NCBI RefSeq assembly: GCF_902686445.1 | Contig: NC_062218.1 | Coordinates: 10,329,015 to 10,393,014 of the forward strand | Length of the DNA: 64,000 bases | Reading direction: 5' to 3' | From: Sciurus carolinensis | Lineage: Eukaryota > Chordata > Mammalia > Rodentia > Sciuridae | Shown: in pieces, positions 1 through 12,830 of the stretch | Layout: each line of letters starts with the position of its first letter | How positions within the stretch are numbered: position 1 is the first letter of the stretch | Made by a program: the position numbers and the translations under genes | Notes under the pieces: model-generated | Told to the model about the DNA's origin: nothing | What the model saw: only the letters and a program-made list of their open reading frames with translations | Databases searched by the model: none

Positions 1-470
1 TTCTTGTCCAAGTTACACTTACTTCAAAGGAAATATCCTTTTAAAATCTCACCCTTTACAGGCTCTTTAATGACTCCTGGGTGTGGGGGAGCTGATGTGA
101 GCTCTTCCTTCCACACTTAACCTTGACAAGTCTTGTATCAGTACCAGAGGCATTAATTTTACATAAAACACCACCTGGCACTATATGTCTAAACTGTAAA
201 GACTTCCACATGAAATACTATTTCATTTTTAGAATTCATAATTAGTGTATTCAAGGTTGATCGATGTTTTGGACAGCACTTCATGGAGGCATAGCCCCTG
301 TCGTAGGTCTCAGAGGTAATGCGTCCCTAATGCAGAGGACCTCAGGAGCACACCACCTCTATGCTCGGTGCAATACAGCATTGTCATAGCATGTCAAAGT
401 TTTGAGTATTTAAATGATCTATTGATTTCCACTTCAAATTGTTTAGAGGATTTTGACATCTTCATTTGGC

Positions 471-472
<2 letters not shown>
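1..472. other. Unique AT-rich sequence, no gene
   Basis: No convincing coding frame, repeat family or RNA gene is seen. The sequence is AT-rich and CpG-poor, as in mammalian intergenic or intronic DNA. Confidence 0.5.

Positions 473-510
<38 letters not shown>
473..510. repeat. (TG)n microsatellite, 19 units
   Basis: This is an uninterrupted TG dinucleotide run of 38 bases. It is likely to vary in length between individuals. Confidence 0.97.
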
Positions 511-513
<3 letters not shown>

Positions 514-1709
514 ATATCAACTGTACAAAACGTATCTTGGGAACTGTGCATATTGGTTGCTGTCTTCATTTTGTTCATTATTGTGCATGGTTGTTTGGGT
601 CTTAGGATGGGGTCATTCTTTGAAAACGTTCCATAGGAGGATGAGAGTCTGGTCTATTACCTTTAACTACTCTTATCCTACCTTGGCCTTGAAGTTCTGC
701 TGTTCAGCTGCCTCTTATCCTCGTGAGATCCTCTGGTAATATGTACACTGACTGCAAGGTTTCTTCCTCTGGTTGATTCTGGGGAATAAGTAGTTTGCAA
801 ACTGTTTAGCCTCTTTTCAAAGCATTAAACCATAGCTTCACGGTGACTGTATTTCTGCCTTTCTCATCTTGGACATGGACCAGTTTGATGTGATTTCTGA
901 GCATGAAAAAAGAGAAGGTTGTTTTCTCTATGACAAAGTACTCCTAGAAGATGCTCTGAAAATGATGGGTAGCTATTTGCAGGACTTACTTTCAAATCAT
1001 GTATGCATCATACCTTTTTAAGACATGGTATTTCAAAATTGTTTTCCAAATTAAAAAATTGCATTTGGCAACTATGCTATATCTCAAAGTACTCACATCT
1101 TTCAGGACAAGACATATTATAAGACAAGTCTACAGCAGAAAGTGAAGAAGGACTCAAACCAAATTAACACTTTTAGCATAGTAAATCTATCTTATTCTAT
1201 TTATTGCCTCTTTGAATTCACTAAAAAGTCACAACCAGGCTGTACCCATTCATAGAGAATCAAGTCTCTAGCACCTCTCTAATTCTGCACTGCATTAAAG
1301 TAGATCTTATCAGCAGTACTTGGTGAAATAACCTATTACCCTAGACCAGTTCACCTGTAAATAGAGGATGCTTCTGCAGCCTGTACAAAGGAAAGATAAA
1401 TACTTGACATCTTATTCCAAGCTTACTTCACAACTGATATGCTTCTAAAAATTTAATATATTATCAATTTGATTTTAAAATAAAAAATTAGTAATATTTT
1501 GTGAGACTAACATGTAAAACGTAATTTTAACCACATGCTATGCAGTTTTCCAAGAGGTGAGACTTATATACTCCTGTGGTTGTTCATTTTTTTGAAGAAA
1601 CCCTTTGTTTATTGTGTTTTCCTTGGACTCTGTGTTTGCACATGTGCATAAATGTTTGCTAGCAAAAAAAATAGAAAGAGTAGATATAACTTAACAGATT
1701 TAAATTTCC
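511..1709. other. Unique sequence, no gene
   Basis: Only short chance frames occur, for example 60 codons at 557-739 with no recognisable domain. No known repeat was recognised. Confidence 0.5.
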
Positions 1710-1750
1710 ATTTTTGTGATCCTGGAAAGTCTTTCCAGGATCACAAAAAT
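1710..1750. repeat. Perfect inverted repeat, 20-bp arms, 1-nt centre
   Basis: Arm atttttgtgatcctggaaag (1710-1729) and its exact reverse complement (1731-1750) flank a single t at 1730. The bases outside the arms (c at 1709, t at 1751) do not pair, so the symmetry stops sharply. The structure could extrude as a cruciform or hairpin. No transposon family was recognised around it. Confidence 0.95.
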
Positions 1751-1799
1751 TCATCTCTATGAATCAAAAAATCAGTTATCAGAAAGATTCAATTAAAAT

Positions 1800-1920
1800 A
1801 CTAGTCTATTTTCAGTTTGGGTTTGGAAAAAGAGAAAAAAAGGGACAGTGAAAAAAAAAAGAAGAAAGAGAGAAAAGGAGGGTGGATGGAAAGAGAGGAT
1901 GGAGAACTGGCAAGAAGAGA
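1800..1920. repeat. Purine-rich (GA/A-rich) low-complexity tract
   Basis: About 120 bases consist almost entirely of A and G on the plus strand, including runs such as gaaaaaaaaaagaagaaagagag. This is a low-complexity polypurine tract with no coding content. Confidence 0.8.
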
Positions 1921-2185
1921 AGTTGCAAAGAGCCAGGATATGGGACTGACTTACCTACTTCTCACACAGGCCCAGGTATAGTCTTCTGTGGCACCTTGAA
2001 CTAGTAACAATTTTTATGCCTCTTATCTGTAAAATGGGAAATATTAAAATTAATATTTCATGGTTGCAAGGTATTGTTATTGTAGAGGGTGCTACTTAAA
2101 TGTCTTTGTTACTAATGGTATTATTCAAATGATACTTCTGGGAAAGTTAAATAAATTAACATACATGGAATGTTAATGACTTAAT

Positions 2186-2530
2186 CAGCTCAGTCTGCTA
2201 TAACAAAGGTAGTATATAGACTGTTTGAAAAACACACATTTACTTTTCTTAGTTCCAGAGGATAAAAATTTCAAGAGCAATGTGAAGTATTCCCAATATC
2301 TGGAGAAGGCCCACTGTTTGACTTGCTGATAACCATCTTCTCCTTGTATTCTCTAGGAGAAGGAGGAGAAGAAGAAGGTGGGAGACAGAGGGAGATGGAT
2401 AGGGTAGGGAGAGGCCCTCTCCTTTCTTCTTTTACAAGGTCACTAATCATACTCCTCAGTAATCTATCCTCATGAATCAATCACCCCCAAAGGCTGCACC
2501 TTCTAATACCATCCCTTAGGGATTCCCAGA
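2186..2530 (-). mobile_element. Old MaLR/MLT1-like LTR, decayed
   Basis: Starting from tctgctataacaaagg, the text has the arrangement expected of an MLT1-type ERVL-MaLR LTR read on the minus strand. The segment ends in ctgcaccttctaataccatc, corresponding to the near-5' part. A local purine-rich expansion lies at 2355-2410. It is heavily diverged. The family call rests on recalled consensus similarity, not a search. Confidence 0.5.
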
Positions 2531-5078
2531 TATTGATTGGATGCTGCTAATTAAATGCATCTGCAGCATTTTCCTATAGTAACATTCTACTTGCTGTTAA
2601 TGTGAAATTTTGAAATAAAATTGGAAAAAGTCTTTAAAATTTAATATTTTAGAATGTTTTTGAAGAAGAATACACACTTCAATATCTGCTACCATGTACA
2701 TTTTTGGAATAGTAAAAAAGAGCAAATCGTACATGATACCCATGACCTATTAGCTATACAATCGGATCCCAAGCGTGAATTAACCTACTAAAGGCATATA
2801 TTTCATTGGAGTCCTAGGATTTCTTCCCCCAAACATCAATATACAACTATTAAAAGTTGCCAGTAGAAATAAACTGGAACTAAATAAACTGGGGTGCTTC
2901 AACTATATTAATTTTAATTATGCCAATGTTCACTGAAGAAAATCTTTCCCTTGGAAGTGATACTTTATTTCAGCAATAAGAATAACATGTCATAAAAGAA
3001 AGTAGTACTTTTCTATTGTGTACTAAACAACCGCTCCAACAATTTCTTGAAAAGTTTTAGTGCCAAGCTCAGAATTTATAAAATTCATTTGTGTTCTAAT
3101 TAAAATATATACAAAGGAACAGGGAATAAAATAAGTCAGAATTTATACTCAGTGAAGAATCTATATGGAAGTAAAATCTATTATAAGAAAGATAACAAGT
3201 GACCTCGCCTGGGAAGCAAACAAAAATTGCTGCCAGCTTGGTTCTTGTGTAATTATGTGCAAAACATTAAATTTGATAAAATTGTTTTCAGAGTTATTTG
3301 GAGGCCTAGGATAGTATTAGCTTCTATCACAGGGGATTTTCATTTGCTTCTGCCCTGCCCTTTTTAGGGCATTAGCTGTCTGTGGCCTTCCAAATCTGAT
3401 TTCAGAAGTTGAGACTTGAGCTAGGGGGTGGGTTGATGCACCCTTATTTCTGGGCTGTAGCTTTCAGGGTCCCAGCTGAGTATAGGAAGCTTAGAAGATC
3501 TGTACATTTAGTCAGCTCTAAATTGCAACTTGTGTCCTCCTAATCCCATAAGACACTCCCAAAAGATGTTGTTCTGATACATAGGGTCACAGATACCTTC
3601 TTCAGCATTGGAAGATATTGTGATATTTTGAGAATTCTCTTAAGATTTCCATCTCCTGCCAAATTGTGATCTGGTAATCTTCACAGCAATGTAAGGTCCC
3701 TGCCTACTACTACTTTGTCTGTGATTCACAGCAAGATGGTTGTCCTGAATTTTATGGTTCATTATACTGGGAACACATGTTCCACATTTTCTGTAATTTT
3801 AACTAATTTCCCATTTCTAAGACTGAATACATATTTCTTGTAAATTTACAACTTTGGAGTAAAGAACATGCAAGTCAAACTTACCCATATCAAATCAAAG
3901 AAAACTCAACCACTGTTGTATTTCTTTATTCATTATACTTCATGATAAACATTCTGATTGTAATTGCAGTAATTGTAGCATTGTATTATACTACTAAGAG
4001 GAAATCATCCATCCAGAGCCTTTCATAACAAAAATATATATAACCATCAGGAGAAAATATTCCTATGTCATTCATGTGAACATTTACTCACCAAATATTT
4101 ACTTAGTACCTTGTCTACACTGAGCTGGGTCTTGGGCAAGATGGATATGGGCTTTTGCACTCATAACTTAAAATACAGTACAAAGTACAAGGTGCACTGT
4201 CATGTGTCAATTAATGATGAGGGCAAACTCTGAAATGTGAATTGGCAGGCCATTTCATCATTGTGCAAACATCAAAATGTACACTTTCACAAACTGAGAT
4301 GGTACATGTCAGTCACTCGGTGTGGCCTCTGATGCAATTGAGAGGCACAGTGAACATGTAATGTATGAGGCTGCTGCTGGAATGACAAGGTAGATTACTT
4401 TTCAGTCATTTTTTTTTGTTGTTCTATGGGTAGAAGGAGTAGAGTCTAAACTAAGGATCTAAACATAGTGTATAACAAATGGATAACCCAGCAACTCAGT
4501 TACCTATCATTATCAATATTAGGTGCTGTGCATAAATGTATGTGCTATTTACTTGCAAATGACTGGCAGCACAGTGAGCTTGCATTCATCATTTCACCCC
4601 ACACCTTGAAGAACCTCACCAGGCAAGAGGAATTTCCAGCTCCATTATAATATTGTGGGAGCAGGGTCATATGTCTGGGTTGTAGGTGATCAAAGTATCA
4701 TTAGGTTGCACTTATTTTCGTGAGTAGTAAAGAGTTATCCGTAGTGAAGTTTTAATTTTCAAAATTAAATGAGCATTAAAATTAATTTAGTCAATTTATT
4801 TTTTCTTGTTACAGCAAAGGACAAAGTTGCCAAGTGAGGTCCATTGAATCTCCCAAGGTCTCAAAACATAAAATGAACTTGTGGATGAACATAAAACAAA
4901 ACTTTCTGACTCACAGAACGGTTCTTCCTGGTATGTTGCAATGGCCTTTTAAATCAGCTGGGTTCACTGGATCATCTTCAGAAAAGAATTTTACGCATTG
5001 GAACTCATGACTCAGGCTCTGAGTTCACAGACATAAGGGCTGAAATGCCTTCCATGTTTATGTAATATCAAAAATTAA
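2531..5078. other. Unique AT-rich sequence, no gene
   Basis: No frame above 60 codons has a recognisable product, and no RNA gene is seen. A slightly GC-richer stretch at about 3330-3760 may be a decayed repeat, but I could not assign it. Confidence 0.45.
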
Positions 5079-5172
5079 GGGGCTGTGGATATAGCTCAGC
5101 TGGTAGAGTGCTTGTCTCATAAGCCCAAGGCCCTAGGTTCAATCCCTAGCACTGCAAAAAGAAAAAAAAAAT
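5079..5172 (+). mobile_element. ID-type SINE (tRNA-Ala derived)
   Basis: The body begins ggggctgtggatatagctca and carries a Pol III A box (tagctcagctgg, 5092-5103) and B box (ggttcaatcc, 5136-5145). It ends in an A-rich tail. The sequence aaaattaa precedes it at 5071-5078 and recurs after the tail at about 5167-5174, consistent with a target-site duplication. ID elements are rodent SINEs related to BC1 RNA and moved by L1. This is a dispersed SINE and not a functional tRNA gene. Confidence 0.9.
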
Positions 5173-8100
5173 TAAAAGTAATTAAAAAATAGACTAAGTT
5201 ATTACACTATTGATAATCTAGTATATTTAATATATTAAACAACTAATCTTGAAAACCAGTATCAAACATGCATGAACACTTGGAACATAATGAGTATTAT
5301 ATAATATACATATTACCTATAAATCTAGGACATTTTAAAGAGTTTATTTTCTACAACCTTCAGTTTGCTAGTATAGTTCCATTATTCTCATTGTTTTAGC
5401 TATAAAATTTTTGTGTTTTTCTAATAAATGAGCAATTTACATTTAAAGAAAATATAATAATATGTATTATGTGTAACACATTGTATGTAACTGAAATGCT
5501 GTAAATATATTAGCTATAAATCTATCACTTTCCTCAATGTTTTTTAAATAAATCACTGTTTTATTAGCAAAGTCCCAACTAAATTCTCACTGTTTTTCCT
5601 TTCAAATAAAGTAAAATAACTTTTAAGTATTTATTAAAAATTGCTCTTTATAATACAAGGAAAATAAAACAGAAGTCACTTTCCTGTAACATTAAAGACC
5701 ATTTCTTTTTCTCACAATATTTGCAGAAGTTAGAGGTACAAAACTGCCTTTTGAACCAAAGTCTGCCATTCGTTGCACTGAAGAAATTCCCAATATTTTT
5801 ATAGAAATTACCAACTACTCATATAATCAGCAATTGAAAAAAAATGGTCTTACAATGATCAAAAGAGAAATGTTAAATAGTTGGAACAATAAGGACTCCA
5901 GCTATTCAGCAGCAGAATTATCTCCCTAGTACATATTTAACTGAGGAGCTGTAATGATGTGTACATTCTATTTGATAAAAAAGGTTCACAGTTTGCTAAA
6001 GTATAGAAAAAATAACAACCCAATCTCCTTTCTAACAAGAGAATGTAGAAGTTGTAATTTTTGGCCTGTATTCATATTCCAAGCAGCATATTTTAAAAGG
6101 TAAGGGTTCAAAATTAACTGGAAGCATTGGAAAAAAGTCTAAATTTAACTGGCTTTTGTAACTGGGGCAATTGCTCTAAGGACATTTTAAATAGAGAGAG
6201 CAGTAAATGGTTTTTGTATTGAAATCCCTAGTGATATCTGCAAGAAGAAAGTGCAATTCCTATTATAATAAATAAAATGAAAGCCAGTTCTATGCTTCTC
6301 AGAATACAATATTGGCAGAGCAAAATGAAATAAATAGAAACTAGGACCTTAGTTCAAAATACAAAATTTATGTGAGTAGCTACAACAAATTATTTATACT
6401 TTTACTTTGTGAACATCAATAAGTAATCTATTCTTTGCTAACATCCTCATGACCACTTAATTTGGAAAAAAATATGCTTTTTTTCTAGTGACTTTATTAT
6501 TGAGACAATAAAGGGGAATATTACAATGGTATCATGCTTGATGAAAAGAAATCCGAACTATGCATTATTGAAAATTCTCATTTTCTAAATCTCTCATAAG
6601 CCACTTGAGATTTCCAGCATCTCCACTGCTTTCTGATTGTTCTTTTTTGGCATATCTAGGAACCTGCAAGCAATTTTTAGAAAAACTTTTTTCTGTACAC
6701 ACATCAAAAGGACAACTTTTTAATGATCCCTAAGCTGGAGAAAGCCAGATACTTTCTCCTGCCTTTGTGAAAGTATAAAAAGAATACAGAGGATATCTTA
6801 TTGCTTTTCTTAATTGCCTTCCTAAGTTCCCAGGGTAAGCAAAAGAAATCAGGTGTGAGAAAGAGGATTGTCAAACATTGTTTGCTATGGTGCAGACATT
6901 TATCAACTTCTGAAACATATTTAGAAAAGTATTATGCCACATATAGATTCAAAACCTAGAGCACGGAAAAGTTTCAAGAGGTATAATAAATTAAGTTGAG
7001 GTTGGCACGGTAAATAAACACATAATTTTAATGAAAGTGATTCTGAGCTTATTGAAAGTGATTCTGAGCTAGGTGTGTTGGTTTTCTCCTTTTAAATGAA
7101 GCATTATTTCCTGGTTGTGTGAGCTTGTGTATAGATTCTGCGAGTTTACCTTGGGTGTTTCTTGACAATACCCTCTTCTTTTCATTATTTTTTTTTCTTA
7201 GTTATCTACTAATTACTTGTCACTTGTCTTTGTTTGTGGGTGGAGACAAACATAATTAGGATAGGAGATGTCCTTTCACATTACATATATCTTGTTAAAA
7301 ATGTAGTCAGGATTTCAAATACAATGAGGAGAGACACCAGTGCAGTAGGAACAGAAATCTGAGAAAACACAAGAAGAACTTTCTCCAGTGCCCAATGTAT
7401 AGACAGATGTTTCTCAGTAAAGGGTAGCAAACATTATCAATGACAACATGTGCTGGTAGTAAGTGCATCCGTTTTCCCTTGCCACAATAGTTCAGCATAA
7501 ACATCATCATCATCAACGACAACAACAACAACAATAAAAACACAAATTAAAACAACTCTATCTTTCTCAATCTGGGCCAACCTCATGTCTCTGCACTGAT
7601 CTTGCTTGTCATTGTGACCATCTAAGGGTCAGCTGGAGATGGACTGTTTGGAATGAACTCAGCTGAGAAAATCTAAATTTTGCTCCACATCTATTTTCAG
7701 TAGGTTAGCTCAGTTTTGTTCTCAGAGGGAAAAAAATCCAAGAAGTTGAGGTGATACAATGAGGTTGCATGCGTCAAAATGAGAAGCCTTTGATGTAGTG
7801 ATAGCAGAGTGGACCTGAGGCAGAATGGCTAGTGGAGAAGTCTGTAGATACTAGTCAGGCTACCAAACATGGGTTCTGGTGATAGGTCTTTTGGTAGTAT
7901 TGGTCACCAGTGGAAGGAGTCAGGAGCGGGAAATGGGTATAGTGTATATGAGAGCAAGAACAGCTTGGAACCAGCTGGTGTATCTGCATGTGCCAACACA
8001 ACAAATTTCAATAGAATTCATAAAGTCCCCTTTTTTATAACTTTATTCAAAATCTCATGCAAATCCTGTTCACCAACTCTAACCTGAATCTTACAGAGAG

Positions 8101-8214
8101 GAAGATTTGGGTAACAGCTCCAGATTAACCAAGTTCACTCCTTGTTAATACTTTGCATGCATTTTAAGAAAAATAAATACATAATGCATGAATATCAATT
8201 TGTTTTGTTCTACA
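5173..8214. other. Unique AT-rich sequence, no gene
   Basis: No coding gene is recognised. A short tandem repeat of tgaaagtgattctgagct occurs at 7032-7049 and 7053-7070, and a (CAA)n-like run lies at about 7515-7535. The frames at 7307-7543 and 7869-8087 lack any recognisable domain and are probably chance. Confidence 0.45.
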
Positions 8215-8515
8215 GTTCTATGAATTTTGCTACATGTTTAGATCTGTGTAACATTTTGTCACTTTAGAAAACTTGTGCAATCCACCAATCCACACTTTTC
8301 CAAACTTGGACCATCAGCAGTCACTGGAATCCTGCTGAGACCACGTTCTTTCACTCAGCACAATACTTTTGATCTAAGTCCTTACATCTTACTGGGAGTG
8401 TCAATGGCTGGTTCATTTTTATTGATCAGTCATATTCCATTGGGAATCCGTCTCTCAGATGAAGAACATGTTGGTTCCCAGTTATGAACTATTATGAATA
8501 GAGCTTCTCATATGA
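8215..8515 (-). mobile_element. Old L1 (L1M-like) fragment, 3' part
   Basis: The text resembles the complement of the L1 ORF2 C-terminal region (ttcactcagcacaatactttt, then tcatattccattgggaatc and ctattatgaatagagcttc), with high divergence. It breaks off at 8515 where a younger L1 begins. Its likely continuation resumes near 11555, so the two pieces look like one old element split by an insertion. Confidence 0.6.
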
Positions 8516-11345
8516 GTTTTTCCCTTTCTCCTTTTTCTTTATTCTTTTTGGTTACACACGTTACATACAACAGGAAGTTACAGTCTGACATTATGTAGGT
8601 GGATCCTCAGCACTTCACCCTGCTCCCCTCAAATCCCCTCCCTCCACTCTCCTGATCTCTTGTCATTCCATTTAGTTTACTTTGCTTTTTGGTGTCCTGT
8701 GGAGACACGCGATACCAGGGACTTTCACCACGCCACATCAACACGTGCACATAGGGAAGTTCCATCAGATTCAGTGACCTGTTCTTCCCTCTTCCCTTCC
8801 CTCCGTCCTGTCCTCCTCAATCCCTTTCATCTACTCCACTGAGCTTTCCTTTATTTTTATGAAATTCACACTCCTTTTTCTTCCCCACTTCTACTCTCTC
8901 TCTCTTTTATCTTCCTTCTTATTTTGGATTATTCTTCTGCATATCAGAGAAAGCATTTGACCTTTTACTTTTGGGAACTGAATTATTTCACTTTACATGC
9001 TATTTTCCAATTCTATCCATTTACTGGTCAATGCCATAATGTCATTCTTCTTTATGACTGAGTAATACTTCATTGTGTATATGTACCACATTTTCTTTAC
9101 TCATTCATCTACCAAATGACCCCAAGGTTGGTTTCATAGTTTGGCTATTGTGAACCATGCTGCTATAAATATTTACACCACTGCATCCCTCTACTATACT
9201 GACTTTATATCTCTTGAATATACCAGAGTGGGACAGCTGTGTGATATGGTGGTTCCATTCATAGTTTTTTTTTTGGAAAGTCCATACTGCTTTCCAGAAT
9301 TCACACTCTCATCAACAATTTACAAGTATACCTTTTCCTGAAAACCTCACTAACATTTATTATTTGCATTCTTGATAATTGACATTCTGACTGGAGTGAG
9401 AAGAAATTTCAATGTAGTTTTAATTTGCATTTCCCTGATTGCTAGAGATGTTGAACTTTTTTCCATTGATTTGTATTTGTATTTCATTTGTATTTCTTCT
9501 TTTAAGAAGTGTCTATCTAGTTATTTTGCCCATTTATTGATTGGGTTATTATTATTATTATTAGTTTTGTTGTTGTTGTTTTAGGTTTTTTTAAGGCATT
9601 TCTTTTATATCCTGAATATTAATGCCCTGAGGGGCAGGTGACAAAGATTTTCTCCCATTCTATAGACTCTTTCCTCATGCTCCTGTTTCCTTTGCTATAA
9701 AGAGTTTTTAAAATTTAAGCCATTCCACTTACTTATTTTTTTTTTTTTTATTTTTGTGCTGTAGGAGTCTTAAGGAAGTTAGTTCCTGTGCCAACCTGTT
9801 GGGTCTGTATTTTCTTCTAGCAGTTGCAGTTTTTCTGGTCTAATTCCTAGGTCTTTGATCCAATTTGAGTTGAGTTGAATACAGGGAGAGAGACAGGGGT
9901 TAAATTTCATTTTACTACATATGAGTTTCCAGTAAAACTTGTTTTAAAAAGGCTGTCTTTTATCCAATGTATGTTTTGAAACCTTTGTCTAGTATGAGAT
10001 AACTCTTTATATGGGTTTGTCTCTGTGACCCCATTCTACTTCACTGTTCTTCATGTCTGTTTCCGTGCCAATACCATGACGCTTTTGTGACTACATTTCT
10101 ACAGTATAATTTGAGGTCTGGCATTGTGATGCCTCCTGCTTTGCTTTTCTCATTAAGGATTGCTTTGGCTCTTCTGGGTCTCTAATTTTTCTAAATTAAT
10201 TTCATAATTGCTTTTTCCTATTTCTGAGAGGAATGTCATTCACATTTTAATGGGGATTGCAATAAACCTATATAGTGCTTTTGAAAGTATGGCCATTTTG
10301 ACATTAATTCTACCTATTCAGGAACATAGGTGGTCTTCCTATAATCTAAGATCTTCAATTGTTTTCTTTAGGGTTCTACAGTTTTCACTGCAGAGTTCTT
10401 TCACCTCATTTTTAGATTGACTTCCAAGTATTTTATTAATTTTATTTTGTAAAGCAATTGTGAATGGGATATTTTTCCTAATTTCTTTTTCAGCAGATTC
10501 ATCATTGGAGGCTAGGAACTTGATGATTTGTTAGTGTTGATCTTACATACTGCTGCTTTGTTGAATAAACTTATGAAGTCTTCTGGTAGAGATTTTTTGG
10601 GTCTTATAAATATATACCATGTCATCAGCAAACAGAGATAAATTAAGCTCTTCTTTTACTATTCGTATCCCTTTACTTTCCTTGTCTTTCCTGATTCTTC
10701 TGGCTAAAGTTTCAAGGACTATGTTAAATAGGAATGATGAAAGTGAGCATCCTTGTCTTGCTCCTGTTTTTAGAGGAAATGCTTTCAGTTTTTCTCCATT
10801 CAGTATAATGCTGGCCTTGGGTTTGTCAGATATAACCTCTCCAGCGTTGAGGTAGGTTCCTTCTATCCCTAGTTTTTCTAGTGATTTAAACATGAATGAG
10901 TACTGTACTTTGTCACATGATTCTTTATCTTTTGTCTATTTATGTGATGAATTTCATTTACTGATTTGTGTATGTTGGATGAAACTTGCATTCTTGGGAT
11001 GAAACCCATTTGATCATCTTGCATTCTCTTTTTAATATCTTTTTGTATGTGATCTGACAAAATTTTATTCAGAAGTTTTGCATTGATGTTCATCTAGGGT
11101 GTTGGGCTAAAGTTTTTTTTTCCTTAATGTTTGTTTGTGTGGTTTTGATATCAGAATGATACTTCCTAGAATGAGTTTGGCAATGTTCTCTCCTTTGCAA
11201 TTTCATGGAATAATTTGAGGATATTGGTATTAGTTCTTCTTTAAATGTCTTATAGCACCTGACTGAAAACACATTCAGTTGTGGGCTTTTCTTTGATGGA
11301 AGGCTTTTGATAGCTGCTTCAGGTCCTGTACTATTCAACTACATG
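8516..11345 (-). mobile_element. L1 retrotransposon, 5'-truncated, dead
   Basis: This L1 reads on the minus strand. Its 3' end is at about 8516-8550, where the plus strand is T-rich. The ORF2 C-terminal region lies at about 8650-9300 and the reverse transcriptase domain at about 10540-11340. The reverse-transcriptase box FADD is encoded at 10621-10632, inside a 116-codon frame (10543-10893) that also carries the preceding ARQGCSLS-like block typical of L1. Further upstream RT text runs to about 11340, where the element ends. ORF1, the endonuclease domain and the 5' UTR are absent. Many frameshifts and stops make it non-functional. Confidence 0.88.
10543..10893 (-). pseudogene. L1 ORF2 reverse transcriptase fragment
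   Basis: This is a 116-codon open stretch from a dead L1 ORF2p. It holds the fingers/palm part of the reverse transcriptase. The block TGARQGCSLS sits around residues 43-52 and the catalytic FADD motif around residues 88-91. In an intact L1, ORF2p nicks DNA and reverse-transcribes its own RNA at the nick. Here the frame is cut on both sides relative to the roughly 1,280-residue family length, so it is only a relic. Confidence 0.85.
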
Positions 11346-11554
11346 AGAAGCAAAAATTGTTAGTATTTTTTTCCACAGTTCCTCGATCCAGGTATGTATT
11401 GTAGTAAAGTCCTCTCAATTCTGCTTTTCCTTCGCTGCTTCCATTCTGTGTGTGAGATTGGGAATCACTGTTAGCTCCCTTCCACCATCTTCCAGAAGCC
11501 TCATATAGAATTTTGTATACACAGAAACCTCATATACCGGTTTCCATTTGAATC
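11346..11554. other. Unassigned segment between L1 pieces
   Basis: About 200 bases lie between the end of the younger L1 and the resumption of the old L1. No clear family match was recognised. The string ctcatat occurs both at the left L1 edge (about 8509-8515) and here (at about 11498 and 11530), which could be remnants of a target duplication. That is weak because the string is short. Confidence 0.3.
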
Positions 11555-11967
11555 TTCTTTTGTCTTTCTTCATGGTAATACCTAAAATTGGATCACTGAG
11601 CCACATTGTAAGTATGCAGAGAATATTATAAGGAATTGCTGAGGTGTTTCCCGGGGGACTGTGTACGTTTGCACTCCTCACAGCACTGTATGAGTTTTCA
11701 GGCTGCTCTGCACTCTACTCAGTTTAATATTTTTGTATTTTTATTTTCATCATCCTAATCAGTTTATAGTGCATTTCCTTTGAAGTTTTAATTTGCAATT
11801 TCCAAAAGACTCATAATGTACATTTTTTCATGTCTATTTGCATCTCTATATCTTATACTCTTTGATAAGCTTTTTTTTTTTAAATCTTTTGAAAAGTCGC
11901 TTTTCAAATCTTCTGAATTGGGTTATTTCTTTTGACTTGGATTTTGAGTGTTCTTTACATATTTGTG

Positions 11968-12153
11968 GTAGAATTACTATATAAATATGTCAATTAAACA
12001 CATTTAGCTAGGTATACAATTCACCTTTCCTTACTTTAACCATGTCGTTGCAGAGAAACTGTAGAATTACTATATAAATATGTCAATTAAACACATTTAG
12101 CTAGGTATACAATTCACCTTTCCTTACTTTAACCATGCCGTTGCAGAGAAACT
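11968..12153. repeat. 93-bp tandem duplication, two near-identical copies
   Basis: Copy 1 (11968-12060) and copy 2 (12061-12153) both start gtagaattactatataaata and end gttgcagagaaact. The only difference I see is one base near the end (gtcgttg versus gccgttg). Such high identity inside heavily decayed L1 sequence shows the duplication is much younger than its host element. Confidence 0.95.
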
Positions 12154-12624
12154 GGGGGAAGCTACGCCATCCGACACTTGATCTTTCTCTTGTGGATTCT
12201 GCTGTGGGTGTCACAATGATTGTCATAGTTCAGGAAAGTTTTTGTCTAAATGTTTTATACCTTTAGATGGCCAATTCGGATCTGGGAACTAAGTTTTCAA
12301 AAATTTTTTGACAAAGTGTAAGGTCTGCATCAAGCTTCTGTGTTTCCTCATATGGTCAGTCAATGAGTTCAACTTTTATGTTGAAAAGAGCTTGGTTTCT
12401 GATGAGAAATCTATTGTTTCTAGAATGTATTCTCTTAAAGAATTTAATGAGAAGAAAAATAAGAAATCATATTTTGCTTTTATTTATCCCATCCATATAT
12501 TCTTTATTGATAACCTCAGTGTTCTGATCTGTGCCATATTTCTTCTGTCTTAAGGACCTCTTTTAACTTTTCCTGTAAGGGTAGGCCTGCTGGCTAAGAT
12601 TCCCTATTTTTTCTGTAATTTTAG

Positions 12625-12652
12625 TTTTTTTTTTTTTTTTTTTTTTTTTTTT
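12625..12652. repeat. Poly(T) run, 28 bases
   Basis: An uninterrupted T run lies within the old L1. It could be a length-variable homopolymer or the tail of a very short retroposed piece on the minus strand. Nothing assignable follows it. Confidence 0.85.
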
Positions 12653-12714
12653 CCTGAGAATGTTTTATTTGTCTTTCACTACTGGCAGATATTTTCTCTG
12701 GAGCTAACATTTTT

Positions 12715-12830
12715 AAAAATATTTTACTTTCAATGGATGGACAGAATACCTTTTATTTTATTGATCTGTTTTTATGTGGTGCTGAGGACCGAGCCCAGTG
12801 CCTCATGCATGCTATAACCCCAGCCCTGTA
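12715..12830 (-). mobile_element. Short ID/dID-like SINE inserted in old L1
   Basis: The plus-strand text gtggtgctgaggaccgagcc ... ataaccccagccctg is the reverse complement of an ID/dID SINE body. The flanks gagctaacatttt (from 12701) and gaactaacatttt (from 12831) differ at one base and look like a target-site duplication. The B-box region survives, but the element is diverged. Confidence 0.65.

Noticed and set aside
5079..5172. Possible tRNA gene
   Set aside because: A and B boxes are present, but the A-rich tail, flanking duplication and body sequence identify an ID SINE. The same applies to 57808-57894.
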